64,000 nucleotides of DNA from CAVURS01 sp963795385 (GCA_963795385.1 CAWCHK010000003.1:186001-250000), one strand, 5' to 3'; positions 29,325 through 41,146 are shown, counted from the first letter of the stretch. A program made the numbers and translations. Notes: generated by a model not told the origin, from the letters alone.

Positions 29325-30104
29325 TCAGGGGCTGGAGAGGCGGACCAGTGCGGGAGGTACGGCCCGCGAGGCCGCCCGGTCCACCAGCCACAAGGTCGCC
29401 CGCCGCCCGTGCGGACCGGCCGCGGGCGCCTGGACCTCACCCGCACCGGACAGCGCGAGGCCGACCGCCTGGGCCTTGTCCGCCCCGGCGACGAGGAACC
29501 ACACGTCCTCGGCCCGGCTGAGCACCGGCATGGTCAGCGTGATCCGGGTCGGCGGCGGCTTGGGGGAGTTGCGGACGGCGATGGCGGTCCGCTCCCGCTC
29601 GTAGAGCGCCGGCGCCTCGGGGAACAGCGAGGCGACATGGGCGTCCGGCCCCACGCCGAGCAGCAGGATGTCGAAGATCGGCGTGGGCTCGCGGCCCGGG
29701 CCGGCTGAGGCCAGCTCGTCCGCGTACGCCGCGGCCGCTGCGTCGACGTCGTCACCCTCCGGGCCGTCCGGGCCGGGCATCGCGTGCACCCGCTCGGGGT
29801 CGAGCGGCACCGAGTCCAGCAGCGCCGCGCGGTTCTGCGTCTCGTTGCGGTCCGGGTGGCCGCGGGGGAGGAACCGCTCGTCCCCCCACCACACGTCCAG
29901 CCGGGACCAGTCGATGGCGTCGCGGGCCGGCGACGCGGCCACCGCGGCCAGGATCGCCGAGCCCATCGACCCGCCGGTCAGGACGACCGACGCGCTGCCG
30001 CGTGAGCCCTGCACGTCGACCAGCCGGGTCACCAGCCGGGCGGCTCCGGCCTCGGCCAGCACCTGCGGGTCCCGGTGGACGACCACCCGCGGCGGCTGGG
30101 TCAT
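29325..30104 (-). CDS. pgl: 6-phosphogluconolactonase
   Basis: Hydrolyses 6-phosphogluconolactone in the oxidative pentose phosphate pathway. 259 residues of the DevB/SOL family: LTGGSMGSAIL, WWGDERFLPRGHPDRNE, the family's GVGPDAHVASLFP and the C-terminal tail are all typical. Last gene of tkt-tal-pgi-zwf-opcA-pgl; its ATG overlaps the opcA stop as ATGA, so translation is coupled. Confidence 0.95.
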   Translation of the reverse strand: MTQPPRVVVHRDPQVLAEAGAARLVTRLVDVQGSRGSASVVLTGGSMGSAILAAVAASPARDAIDWSRLDVWWGDERFLPRGHPDRNETQNRAALLDSVPLDPERVHAMPGPDGPEGDDVDAAAAAYADELASAGPGREPTPIFDILLLGVGPDAHVASLFPEAPALYERERTAIAVRNSPKPPPTRITLTMPVLSRAEDVWFLVAGADKAQAVGLALSGAGEVQAPAAGPHGRRATLWLVDRAASRAVPPALVRLSSP

Positions 30105-31257
30105 CGGCGCGCTGCCCGCTTGCCGGCCTTCTTGGCGGTGGCCTTCTTGGCGGTGCCCTTCTTTGTGGCGGCCTTCTTTACGCCGGCCTTCTTCGCCGGC
30201 GCCTTCCGGGCGGTCGGACTCGCTTGCTTGGCCGCCTGCGATGCCCTCGCGGCAGCCCGTTCGGAGCGGGCCGTACGCCGCATCGCCTCGGTCACTGAAG
30301 GTGCCTCACCCTCGGCGATGGCCGCGCTGGAGGTCTTCGACTTGGTGTGGGCCAGAGCCGTGAGGCCCTTGGTCAACGCGGCCTCGTAGATCGCGTCGGT
30401 CTCCAGGCGGCGCAGCTCCTCGGCCAGGCACTCAGCAATTCCCCTGCGCTGCAAGCCGATTCGTCGCTCGGGCTGTCCGGGCTGGAGCAGCGTGGCGACC
30501 GGGCTGTCGGCCCGCACCAGGTCGATGTTGCCGCTCTTGCGCTCCAGCCGGACGCTGGCCATGCCCGTGCCCGCCGTGGTCCGGGCCCGCAGGACCGGGC
30601 AGCGCAGCGACTCGGCCAGCCAGCCGGCCAGCAGGTCGGTGCTCGGGCTGTCCGATGCTCCCGTGACGGTGACGTGGTCGACCCGCTCGTACGGCGGCTG
30701 GTCCAGGGCGGCCGCCAGCAGGCCCCGCCACAGCGTGATGCGGGTCCAGGCCAGGTCGGAGTCACCCGGCTGGTAGACCTTGGCCAGCCGGGTCAGCTCC
30801 TTGCGGGGCTGGCGAGCCTCGGCCGCGTCGGTGATCCGGCGGTGGGCCATCTGGCCGATCGGCTCCTTGGCCGGCACGGCCGGAGGCTCGCCCGGCCACC
30901 ACGCCACGACGGGGGAGTCGGGCAGCAGCAGCGGCATGACGACGCTGTCGCCGTGCAGCGACAGCTGTCCGTAGAGCCGGAGCACCAGGACCTCGCTCGC
31001 GCCCGCGTCGCCGCCGACCCGGATCTGCGCGTCCAGCCGGTCGACGCCGCGGACCGTGCCCTGGACGACGACGATGACCCGGCAGGGGTGCTCGTGGCTG
31101 GCGCTGTTGGCTGCGTCGATGGCCATCTCGGCCTCGTGCTCGCCCGTGACGATGACCAGGGTGAGCACGCGGCCGAGCGCGATGGTGCCGCCGCCCTCAC
31201 GCAGGTCGACCAGCTTGCGGTTGATCGCGGCCGTCGTGGTGCCCGGCAGGTCGACGA

Positions 31258-31261
<4 letters not shown>
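30101..31261 (-). CDS. opcA: Glucose-6-phosphate dehydrogenase assembly protein OpcA
   Basis: Stimulates or assembles glucose-6-phosphate dehydrogenase; found in cyanobacteria and actinobacteria. 386 residues: N-terminal domain with VLTLVIVTGEHEAEMAI, the conserved SPVVAWWPGEPP segment, and a C-terminal domain ending with DAIYEAALTKGL. Unlike short homologues, it then has about 70 extra residues that become almost entirely Ala/Lys/Arg, with repeats such as KKATAKKAGK, a histone H1-like tail. It starts with a GTG overlapping the zwf stop (GTGA). Its position directly after zwf matches its role. Confidence 0.93.
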
Positions 31262-32795
<1,534 letters not shown>

Positions 32796-32799
<4 letters not shown>

Positions 32800-34457
32800 G
32801 CAGTGCCCTCGGTGAGTACGGCGGTCAGCTGGGCCAGCCCGGCCTCGCGGTCGGTGAGGTGCAGGCGCAGCACCGGCCGGCCGTGGTCGGCCAGGACCTG
32901 GGCGTCGCCCTTGGCCTGGGCCGAGATGAAGCCGCCGAACGTGAACGGGCGGCCCGGGATGTCGAGATCCCGGTGCGGAGCTCCGGTGATCTGCAGGTAG
33001 ACCCCGGTCGGCGGGCCGCCCTTGTGGTACTGGCCGGTGGAGTGCAGGAACCGCGGGCCCCAGCCGAAGGTCACCGGCCGTCCGGTCCGCCGGGCCAGCG
33101 CGGCGCGGGCGTCGGCCAGGGACGCGTCCGCCAGCCGGTCGAGGTAGGCCATCACGGCGAGGTAGCCGTGCTCGCCGTCCATCGCCCCCAGCAGGGCGGC
33201 GACCGCACCCGCGACCGTGCTGTCGGCGTCACCGCCGGCGCCGTCGAGCAGGCCCGGCGTTGCCCGCACCTCGATCGCGCCGTCGGTGAAGTCGGCCGGG
33301 TCCGGGCCGGGCGAGCCGTCCAGCAGTCCGCGGGCCGCCTGCTTCGCGCTCTCGACGTCGGGCTGGTCGAACGGGTTGATGCCGATGACCCGCCCGGCGA
33401 TCGCGACGGCGTACTCCCACAGGAGCATCTGGGCGCCCAGCGGCCCGGCCACGGTGGCGGCGAAACCGCTGGTGGCACTGGCGTTCTCGCCGGTGCCGGA
33501 ACGGCCCGGCGCGCCGAGGGTGACCAGGACGGAGTCGGCGGTGCCCGGGTCGAAGTTCGGCGCGTCGACGCCCTCGACGACGACCGGCAGCACGCCCTTG
33601 CCGAGCTTGCCGGTGGACTCGGCGATCAGCTGCTCGGCCCAGTCGCCGAAGCCGGAGATGCCCGAGCCCGCGTCGGCGAGGATCAGCTTGTCGACGCCGC
33701 CGACCGCGGCCTGGCCGATCAGCGCACCGAGGCGGACCCCGGGGTTGTCGGCGTCGTCGGTCTGCAGCGGTCCCGCCACCGACGCGGCGTCGTCGAGCAG
33801 CGCGCCGATGTCGGCACCGGCCAGCCCGCTCGGGACCAGGCCGAACGCGGTCAGCGCGGAGTACCGGCCGCCGACGTCCGGGTCGGCGTTGATGACGGTG
33901 TAGCCCGCCGCGCGGGCCTCGCCGTCGAGAGGCGAGCCCGGGTCGGTGACCACGACGATCCGCTCGGCCGGGTCGATGCCGGCCTCGGTGAACGCGTGCT
34001 CGTAGGCCCGCCGCTGGCTGTCGGTCTCGACCGTGCTGCCCGACTTGCTCGACACGACCACCACGCTGCGCTCGAGCCGGTCCGCCAGCGCGGCCGCGAC
34101 GTAGTCCGGGTCGGAGGAGTCCAGGACCGTCAGCTCGACGCCCGCGGTGCCGCAGATGACCTCGGGGGCCAGCGACGAGCCGCCCATGCCACACAGCACG
34201 ACGTGGTCGGCGCCGGCGGCGGCCAGCTTGTCGCGCAGGGCCGCGACCTCGTCGACCAGGGGCCGGGAGGACTGCGCCAGTCCCACCCAGGACAGCCGCT
34301 TGGCCGACTCCGACTCCGCGTCCGGACCCCACAGGGTGGCGTCCATGCTGGTCAGCCGGCTCGCGACGTGGTCGCCCACCAGCTGCTCGACGACCCCGTC
34401 GTACGCCTCCTGGTCTGGGACCGAGACCGCGAGGTCGACCGGTGCCCCAGCGCTCAC
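32796..34457 (-). CDS. pgi: Glucose-6-phosphate isomerase
   Basis: Interconverts glucose-6-phosphate and fructose-6-phosphate. 553 residues of the divergent SIS-domain type found next to tal in actinobacteria, with CGMGGSSLAPEV and VVVSSKSGSTVET marking the sugar-phosphate sites and INPFDQPDVE near the C-terminal half. In the given sequence the frame runs on upstream into transaldolase, imitating a Tal-Pgi fusion. One extra C near 34475 explains this: removing it restores a tal end reading AGKGDL and a GTGA overlap with the GTG at 34457. That junction matches the other junctions of this operon, so I treat the two as separate genes. Confidence 0.9.
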
Positions 34458-35575
34458 AGGTCGCCCTTGCCGGCGGCGCTCGAGCTGGGACTGGACGTCG
34501 GTGAGCAGCTCGGACCAGCTCTTCTCGAACTTCACCACGCCCTCGGACTCCAGCGTCTCCACGACGTCCTGGTAGGACACCCCGAGCGCGGCCAGGTCGT
34601 CGAGGACCTTCGCCGCGTCGTCGTAGTGCGCCCGGATCGTGTCGCCGGTGACCTCGCCGTGGTCCTCGACCGCCTCCAGGGTCTTCTGCGGCATGGTGTT
34701 GACGATGTCGTGCGCGACCAGCTCGGTGACGTAGAGGGTGTCCGGGTAGGCCGGGTCCTTGACGCCGGTGGAGGCCCAGAGCGGCCGCTGCGGTCTTGGC
34801 GCCCTCGCCGGCCAGGACCTGCCAGCGCGGGGTCGAGAAGACCTCCTCGTAGGCCTGGTAGGCCAGCCGGGCGTTGGCGACGCCGGCCTTGCCCTTGAGC
34901 GCGTTGGCCTCGTCGGTGCCGATGGCGGTCAGCCGCGGGTCGATCTCGGTGTCGACGCGGGAGACGAAGAACGACGCGACCGAGTGGATCTCGGACAGGT
35001 CCTTGCCGGCCTCGCGGGCCTGCTCCAGCCCGGTCGAGGAAGGCGTTCATGACGCCGCGGTAGCGGTCGAGGGAGAAGATCAGCGTGACGTTGACGCTGA
35101 TGCCCTCGGCCAGCGTGCGGGTGATGGCCGGCAGGCCCTCGATGGTCGCGGGGATCTTGATGAAGACGTTCGGGCGGTCGACGGCGGCGCTCAGCTGCTT
35201 GGCCTGGCTCGACCGTGCCGTCCGCGTCGTGGGCCAGGCCGGGCTCGACCTCGATCGAGACCTTGCCGTCCATGTGGTCGGTGGCCTCCCAGGTCGGCCG
35301 GAAGATGTCGCAGGCCTGCCGGACGTCCTCGGTCGTGATCTCGAAGACGGCCCGGTCCACGTCGACGCCCTTGGCGGCGAGCTCGCGGACCTGCTCGTCG
35401 TACGCCGCGCCGTTGGTCAGGGCGGCGGCGAAGATCGAGGGGTTCGTGGTGACGCCGACGACGTGCTTCTCGTCGATGAGCTTCTGCAGCTCGCCGCTCG
35501 CGATCCGCTCGCGGGAGAGGTCGTCGAGCCAGATGGAGACGCCCTGGTCGCTGAGCTGGGCCAGGCGTCGGTCAT
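34454..35575 (-). CDS. tal: Transaldolase, frameshifted
   Basis: Moves a dihydroxyacetone unit from sedoheptulose-7-phosphate to glyceraldehyde-3-phosphate in the non-oxidative pentose phosphate pathway. About 373 residues when reconstructed: LSDQGVSIWLDDLSRERI, VVGVTTNPSIF, then VFIKIPAT (Schiff-base Lys), SVNVTLIFSLDRYRGVM, and TMPQKTLEAVEDHGEV. Indels occur at about 35565 (one base missing), 35207, 35045, 34787 and 34475. ATG 35575 overlaps the tkt stop as ATGA. All catalytic segments are intact, so a working gene is expected. Confidence 0.9.
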
Positions 35576-37758
35576 GAGTTGCTCCCGTTGCTGTCGGTCG
35601 TTGCGATGCTGTCTCTGGCGGCCTGGGCCACCGCGTCGGCGGTGAGGCCGAACTCGCGGTAGAGCGTGGCCTGGTCGGCGGATGCGCCGTAGTGCTCGAG
35701 GCTGACGATGCGGCCGGTGTCGCCGACGATGTCGCGCCAGCCCGGCCGACCGCGGCCTCGATGCTGACCCGCGCCTTGATCTCCGGCGGGAACACCTCGT
35801 CGCGGTAGGCCTGGTCCTGCTCGAAGAACCACTCGCGGCACGGCATCGACACCACGCGGGTGGCAATCCCGCTGTCCTGCAAGGCAGTTCGGGCGTCCAG
35901 GGCGATCTGCACCTCGGAGCCGGTGCTGACGATGATCACCTGCGGCGTGCCGCCGTCGGCCTCGGCCAGGACGTACGCGCCCTTGGCCACGCCGTCGGCC
36001 GACGCGTGCGACCCGTCGGTCCGGTCCACGATCGGCAGGTTCTGCCGGCGAGAGGATCAGGCCGGTCGGGCGGTCGTTGTGCTGGAGGATCGTCCGCCAG
36101 GCCACGGCCGTCTCGTTGGCGTCGGCCGGCCGGACGACGTCCAGCCCGGGGATGGCGCGCAGCGCGGCCAGGTGCTCGACCGGCTGGTGGGTCGGGCCGT
36201 CCTCGCCGAGGCCGATGGAGTCGTGCGTCCAGACGTAGATCGCGGGCAGCTGCATCAGGGCGGCGATCCGCACGGCCGGGCGCATGTAGTCGCTGAAGCG
36301 CGATGAACGTGCCGCCGTACGGCCGGGTGAGGCGACTGCAGCGCGATGCCGCCGAGGATCGAGCCCATGGCGTGCTCGCGGATGCCGAAGTGCATGGTCC
36401 GGCCGTAGGGGCCGCCGGCCCAGTCCTTGGTCTGCCGGTTGGTCGGGGATCGAGCTCGGCTCGCCCTCCATGGTCGTGTTGTTGCTCTCGGCCAGGTCGG
36501 CCGACCCGCCCCACAGCTCGGGCAGCACCGGCGCCGAGTGCGCGTCGAGCACCTTGCCGCTGGCGGCCCGGGTCGCGATGCCCTTGGGGTCGGCGGCGAA
36601 GGTCGGCAGCGCGTCGGCCCAGCCGTCCGGGCAGCTCCTGCTTCAGCAGGCGGTCGAGCAGAGCGGCCCGCTCGGTGTTGTCGGCCCGCCACCTGTCGTA
36701 CGCCGGCTGCCAGTCCGCGTGCAGCTTGGCCGCCGCGGTCGACGACCTCGCGGGTGTGCGACGAGGACCTCGTCGGAGACCTCGAAGGTCTGGTCCGGGT
36801 CGAAGCCGAGCAACCGCTTGGTGGCCGCGACCTCCTCGTCGCCGAGCGCCGAGCCGTGCGCCTTGCCGGTGTTCTGCTTGGTGGGCGCCGGCCAGCCGAT
36901 GATCGTGTTCAGCACGATGAGCGAGGGCTTGGCCGTCTCGGCCTTGGCGTTCTCGATCGCGGCCAGCAGGGCGTCGACGTCCTCGACGTAGCCGTCCTTG
37001 GTCCGCCAGTCGATGGTCTGCGTGTGCCAGCCGTAGGCGTCGTACCGCTTGGCGACGTCCTCGCTGAAGGAGATGTCGGTGTCGTCCTCGATCGAGATGT
37101 GGTTCTGGTCGTAGATGACGACGAGGTTGCCGAGCTGCTGGTGGCCGGCGAGCGAGCTGGCCTCGCTCGTGACGCCCTCCATCAGGTCGCCGTCCGAGGC
37201 CAGCACGTAGACGTGGTGGTCGAACGGGCTCTGGCCCGGGTCGGCGTCGGGATCGAGCAGGCCGCGCTCGCGCCGGGCCCCCCAGGCCATGCCGACCGCG
37301 TGGGCCAGGCCCTGGCCCAGCGGGCCGGTCGTGATCTCGACGCCGCGGGTGTGCCGGTACTCCGGGTGGCCGGGCGTCTTGGATCCCCACGTGCGCAGGG
37401 CCTGCAGGTCGGACAGCTCGAGCCCGTAACCGGCCAGGTAGAGCTGGATGTAGAGCGTGAGGCTGGAGTGCCCGCAGGAGAGGACGAACCGGTCCCGGCC
37501 CAGCCACTGGTCGTCGTTCGGGTCGTGCCGCATCACGTGCTGCCACAGCAGGTACGCCGCGGGGGCCAGGCTCATCGCCGTGCCGGGGTGGCCGTTGCCG
37601 ACCTTCTGGACGGCGTCGGCGGCCAGCACCCGGACGGTGTCGACCGCCCGGACGTCGGTCGGGGTCCAGCCGGCGCGGTCGGCGACCGGCAGCGCCAGCG
37701 ACGGATCGCGGCTGGTGTCAGAGGGTTTCGCAGCTGCCTGTTCGGTCACGGGGGACAC
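35572..37758 (-). CDS. tkt: Transketolase, frameshifted in the C-terminal half
   Basis: Thiamine diphosphate enzyme that transfers two-carbon units in the pentose phosphate pathway. The first 330 residues are clean: NGHPGTAMSLAPAAYLLW, TPGHPEYRHTRGVEITTGPLGQG, and the ThDP motif SDGDLMEGVTSEASSLAG. Beyond about 36760 there are about eight indels (near 36760, 36737, 36630, 36445, 36335, 36300, 36047 and 35743). Segments such as GGSADLAESNNT, WTHDSIGLGEDGPTHQPVEHLAALRAIPG-type sequence and VSMPCREWFFEQD appear in alternating frames. First gene of the operon; TAGGCT lies upstream, giving a leader of about 70 nt. The GTG at 37758 is used; GTG 37749 is the alternative. Confidence 0.93.
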
Positions 37759-37835
37759 CCTTCACCTGGACCCGGAAATGGGCCCGCGCCGGTCGATGAA
37801 CGTTCGACGAACACGGGCTGATCACGACCCGACCG

Positions 37836-37841
37836 AGCCTA
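37836..37841 (-). promoter_or_regulatory. -10 TAGGCT before the pentose-phosphate operon
   Basis: On the minus strand TAGGCT overlaps the TAG stop of the upstream FAD gene and predicts a start near 37829, about 70 bases before tkt. It would allow the tkt operon to be expressed independently. Confidence 0.5.
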
Positions 37842-39065
37842 GACCTGAGCGGCGAGCACGGCCTCTGCGGCCCGGCGCCCCGACACCAGGGCTCCTTGGA
37901 TCGACGGAGTGTCCCGCCAGTCGCCGGCCACGAAGACGCCATCCGGGCGGCGGGCCGGCCGCCGCAGCGGTGCCGAGGGCGGGTACGCCGGCAGGGCCTC
38001 CGGCACGGCCACCTCGGCGATGAGCTCCCACCCGCCCGTCGGCACGCCGTAGAGCCAGGACAGGTGCGCGCGGACCTCGGCGTCCGTGACCAGACCCACC
38101 CCGAGCACCGACGCCGCGACCAGCGCGCGCCGGTCGGGGGAGTACGACGGCGCGGCGTTCGTCAGGACGGCGGAGTTGAGGATCGGGGTCCGACCCTCGC
38201 CGTCGAGTATCAGGACCGGCCGGTCGACCGGCGGCACGGCGCAGGCGTAGTTCCAGGTCGTGACCGCACGCATGGTCGGCGGCTGGAGACCCAGCTGGGT
38301 CGCGGCGGTCACCGGGTCGGCGGCCACGATGACCGCCGACGCCTCGATCGGGCCGTCGTCGGTCTCCACGCCGAGGGACGACACGGCGGTGACCGACCGG
38401 CCGGTGTGCAGCGTGCCCTCGGGCAGCCCTTCGGCCAGCTGCTGCGGCAGGGCTCCCATCCCCATGCTGGGCACCCCGACCCGGCCGAGCGCGAAGGAGC
38501 GCCAGACGAAGTCGCCGAAGGCACTGCTGGCAGCGAGGTCGCGGTCAAGCAGCACGCCCGAGAGGAACGGCCGGAGGAAGCCGTCGACCATCGCCCCTGA
38601 CAGCCCGCGGTCCTGCCACCGCGCGAGGGTCGTGGTCCGCGCCGCATTGCGGATCCGGCCCGGCCGGGCCACGAGGTCAGCCGTGACGGCGGCCAGCCGC
38701 ATCTTGTCGGCCAGGCTGCCGACGGGCGCGCGCAGGGTGGCGAGAGCGGCTGACGGCAGCCGGCGCGGGTCGGCCACGAGGTGCAGGCCGGTCCGGGTCC
38801 GGACCAGGGCCCCGGGCAGGAAGGCGCGGACGTCCAGAGCGGCGAGGTCGACCAGCCGGGCGAGCTCCGGGTACCCCGTGTTGAGGACCTGGAAGCCGCG
38901 GTCGACCCGGAAGCCGTCGACCCGGTCGGTCCGGACCCGCCCGCCTGGCCGCTGGCCGCTCTCGACCACGAGGGCCGGGCGACCGGCCCGGGTCAGTTCG
39001 CGCGCGGCGGCCAGGCCGGCCAGCCCGGCACCGACCACGACGACAGGTGCGGGGGTGCTGGCCAT
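37839..39065 (-). CDS. FAD-dependent amine oxidase/protoporphyrinogen oxidase-like protein
   Basis: 408 residues. Rossmann FAD motif VVVGAGLAGLAAARELTRAG at the N-terminus, the second FAD-contact segment ESGQRPGGRVRTDRVDGFRVDRGFQ, and the C-terminal GVFVAGDWRDTPSIQGALVSGRRAAE typical of NAD(P)-binding Rossmann/amino_oxidase proteins (phytoene desaturase, HemY superfamily). Actinobacteria carry many such proteins with unknown substrates; the divergent heme-modifying genes cyoE and ctaA hint at heme metabolism but do not prove it. TAGCGT seven bases before the ATG suggests leaderless expression. Confidence 0.8.
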   Translation of the reverse strand: MASTPAPVVVVGAGLAGLAAARELTRAGRPALVVESGQRPGGRVRTDRVDGFRVDRGFQVLNTGYPELARLVDLAALDVRAFLPGALVRTRTGLHLVADPRRLPSAALATLRAPVGSLADKMRLAAVTADLVARPGRIRNAARTTTLARWQDRGLSGAMVDGFLRPFLSGVLLDRDLAASSAFGDFVWRSFALGRVGVPSMGMGALPQQLAEGLPEGTLHTGRSVTAVSSLGVETDDGPIEASAVIVAADPVTAATQLGLQPPTMRAVTTWNYACAVPPVDRPVLILDGEGRTPILNSAVLTNAAPSYSPDRRALVAASVLGVGLVTDAEVRAHLSWLYGVPTGGWELIAEVAVPEALPAYPPSAPLRRPARRPDGVFVAGDWRDTPSIQGALVSGRRAAEAVLAAQV

Positions 39066-39072
39066 GCCCGTG

Positions 39073-39078
39073 ACGCTA
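39073..39078 (-). promoter_or_regulatory. -10 TAGCGT of a leaderless promoter for the FAD gene
   Basis: On the minus strand TAGCGT is followed by seven bases and the ATG at 39065. Confidence 0.5.
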
Positions 39079-39136
39079 ACGGCGGCCCGGTCGCCGGACC
39101 TGCCGGTGGCGCGACTGCGCGGGCGAGGGGCGGAGG

Positions 39137-39142
39137 TACAGT
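39137..39142 (+). promoter_or_regulatory. Candidate cyoE promoter -10 (TACAGT)
   Basis: TACAGT lies about 45 bases before the cyoE ATG, leaving room for a leader with the Shine-Dalgarno AGGGGA at 39178-39183. It is divergent from the FAD gene promoter. Confidence 0.35.
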
Positions 39143-39187
39143 TTGCGCGCTGGCAATCGCCGGCGGCCGCGCCCACCAGGGGATCCG

Positions 39188-40206
39188 ATGACCACGACCG
39201 AGCCACGCGCTGCGCTGGACGCGCAGCACGGTCGGCTCCGGCACCGGGGCCGGCGGGCTCAGGGCGGACAGCGGGCACAGCGCTGCCAGCGAGGCCAGCC
39301 AGGTCGGCGGCCGGTCCGCGCTGCTCGGCCGCGTCTCGGCGTACGTCGCCCTGACCAAGCCGCGAATCATCGAGCTGCTGCTCGTGACGACCCTGCCGGT
39401 GATGTTCCTGGCCGCCCGGGGGCTGCCCGACCTCTGGCTCGTCGTCGCGACACTGACCGGCGGGACGCTGGCCGCGGGGAGCGCCAATGCGCTCAACTGC
39501 TACTTCGACCGCGACATCGACGAGCGGATGCGCCGGACCCGTCGGCGCCCGCTCCCGGCCCATCAGGTCTCACCGCACGCGGCGCTGGTGTTCGGCGGTG
39601 CGCTCGGCGTCCTGGCCACGGCCTGGCTGGGCCTCACCGTCAACTGGCTCTCGGCCGCTGCTGGCCCTGGGCGCCAATGCGTTCTACGTCCTCGTCTACA
39701 CGATGTGGCTCAAGCGGCGGACCTGGCAGAACACCGTCTGGGGCGGCATCGCCGGCTGCTTCCCCACCCTGATCGGCTGGACCGCCGTGACCGACCGGCT
39801 GGCCTGGGCGCCGTTCGTGCTGTTCGGCGTGGTGTTCCTGTGGACCCCGCCGCACACCTGGGCCCTGGCGATGCGCTATCGCGAGGACTACGCCGCCGCA
39901 GGCGTGCCGATGCTGCCCGTGGTCGCACCGGAGAAGGCCGTGGCCAACCAGATCGCGGCGTACACGTGGGCCACGGTGGCCTGCTCGATGCTGCTCTGGC
40001 CGGTTGCCCACACCGGCCTGGTCTACCCGGTGGTCGCGACGCTCGCCGGGGTCGCGATCCTCGTCCAGGCCCACCAGCTCAAGGCTCGCGCCGACCGTGG
40101 CGTCACGGGCGCGCTGCTCAAGCCGATGCAGCTCTTCCACGGCACGAACCTCTATCTCACCGTGCTGTTCGTGGCGGTCGCGGTCGACGCCCTCGTCCAC
40201 GGGTAG
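39188..40206 (+). CDS. ctaB: Protoheme IX farnesyltransferase (heme O synthase), two frameshifts
   Basis: Adds a farnesyl group to heme B to make heme O, the precursor of heme A for cytochrome oxidase (also called cyoE). About 338 residues and nine membrane helices when joined. First prenyl-binding motif NCYFDRDIDERMRRTRRRPL and second motif region WTPPHTWALAMRYREDYAAAG are intact. One extra base lies near 39240 in the variable N-terminus and another near 39660, between NWLSAA and LALGANAFYVL. Both look like sequence errors. Its partner ctaA is convergent on the other strand, 42 bases away. Confidence 0.93.
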
Positions 40207-40258
40207 AGCCTGAATCAGGTCTGACTCAGTCGTCGGACTCAGCCTGACTCAGGTCTGA
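40207..40258. repeat. Repeated TGACTCAG-type motifs between cyoE and ctaA
   Basis: CCTGAATCAGGTCTGA (40210-40225) and CCTGACTCAGGTCTGA (40243-40258) are near-identical direct repeats, with two more CTCAG copies between. Several can fold on themselves (CCTGAATCAGG). The position between convergent stops fits a two-way terminator or transcript end region; the second copy covers the ctaA stop codon. Confidence 0.5.
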
Positions 40259-41133
40259 GCCCGCGCGCGCAGGGACAGCAGGCAGCGGGTCATCGCGACG
40301 ACGAGCAGCGACGCGCCCAGCATGTGCAGCCCCACCAGGACCGAGGGCAGCCCGGTGAAGTACTGCGTGTAGCCGATCACTCCCTGCGCAACGGTCAGTG
40401 CCCCGAGGGCCACTGCGGCGCGACGGGCCGGGCGGGGCGCGTCGACCAGCCGCAGCCCCAGCAGCAGGGCGACCAGCAGGCCGGTGAAGACCAGCACCAG
40501 GTCCGAGTGCAGCCAGCTCACCAGCCGCAGGTCCAGCCCGAAGCGGGGCGGGTCGTCGGCGTCGCCCGAGTGCGGCCCGGTGCCCGTGACGACGGTCCCG
40601 ACGACCAGGACGCCGGCCAGCAGCACGGCGGCCAGCCGGCTCAGCAGGACCAACTCGCGCCGGACCAGCGGCTGCGCCCCGCCGTCGCCCTCGCCGAAGC
40701 GCACCAGCAGCACTGTCGACACCGTGACCAGAACCATCGAGAGCAGGAAGTGCGCCATGACGGTGCCCGGGTTGAGCCCGGTCCGGACCGTGATCGCCCC
40801 CAGCACCGCCTGCACCAGGGTCAGCGCGAGGGGCAGCACCGCCAGGGCGCGCAGCGAGCGCCGTCCCCAGCGCAGCACGGCCACGGCGGTCAGCAGGGCG
40901 ACGAGCACCACGAGCGTCGTCAGCATGCGGTTGCCGAACTCGATCGCCCGGTGGATGCTCACGTGCTGGTCGGCGAACGGCGTCACCCGCCCCGGCGTGC
41001 ACTCCGGCGCCGTGGTGCAGCCCAGGCCCGAGCCGGTCAGCCGGACGACGCCCCCGGTGACGACGATCCCCACCTGGACGACGACGTTCGCGACGAGCAG
41101 CCGGCGGATCGCGGTCGGGCTGATCGTCGGCAT
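40249..41133 (-). CDS. ctaA: Heme A synthase (COX15/CtaA family)
   Basis: Oxidises the C8 methyl of heme O to a formyl group, giving heme A. 294 residues with about eight membrane helices. Heme-ligand histidines appear in HVSIHRAIEFGNRML, VMAHFLLSM, SWLHSDL and VGLHMLGAS; the first extracytoplasmic loop carries a Cys pair (GCTTAPECTPG) as in Bacillus CtaA. TACCCT seven bases before the ATG suggests leaderless transcription. With cyoE opposite and SURF1 at 62.6 kb, the window holds much of the aa3 oxidase maturation set. Confidence 0.94.
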   Translation of the reverse strand: MPTISPTAIRRLLVANVVVQVGIVVTGGVVRLTGSGLGCTTAPECTPGRVTPFADQHVSIHRAIEFGNRMLTTLVVLVALLTAVAVLRWGRRSLRALAVLPLALTLVQAVLGAITVRTGLNPGTVMAHFLLSMVLVTVSTVLLVRFGEGDGGAQPLVRRELVLLSRLAAVLLAGVLVVGTVVTGTGPHSGDADDPPRFGLDLRLVSWLHSDLVLVFTGLLVALLLGLRLVDAPRPARRAAVALGALTVAQGVIGYTQYFTGLPSVLVGLHMLGASLLVVAMTRCLLSLRARAQT

Positions 41134-41140
41134 CGGGCCC

Positions 41141-41146
41141 AGGGTA
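41141..41146 (-). promoter_or_regulatory. -10 TACCCT of a leaderless ctaA promoter
   Basis: On the minus strand TACCCT is followed by seven bases and the ATG at 41133. It separates ctaA from the ABC permease gene upstream, whose stop is at 41160. Confidence 0.5.
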
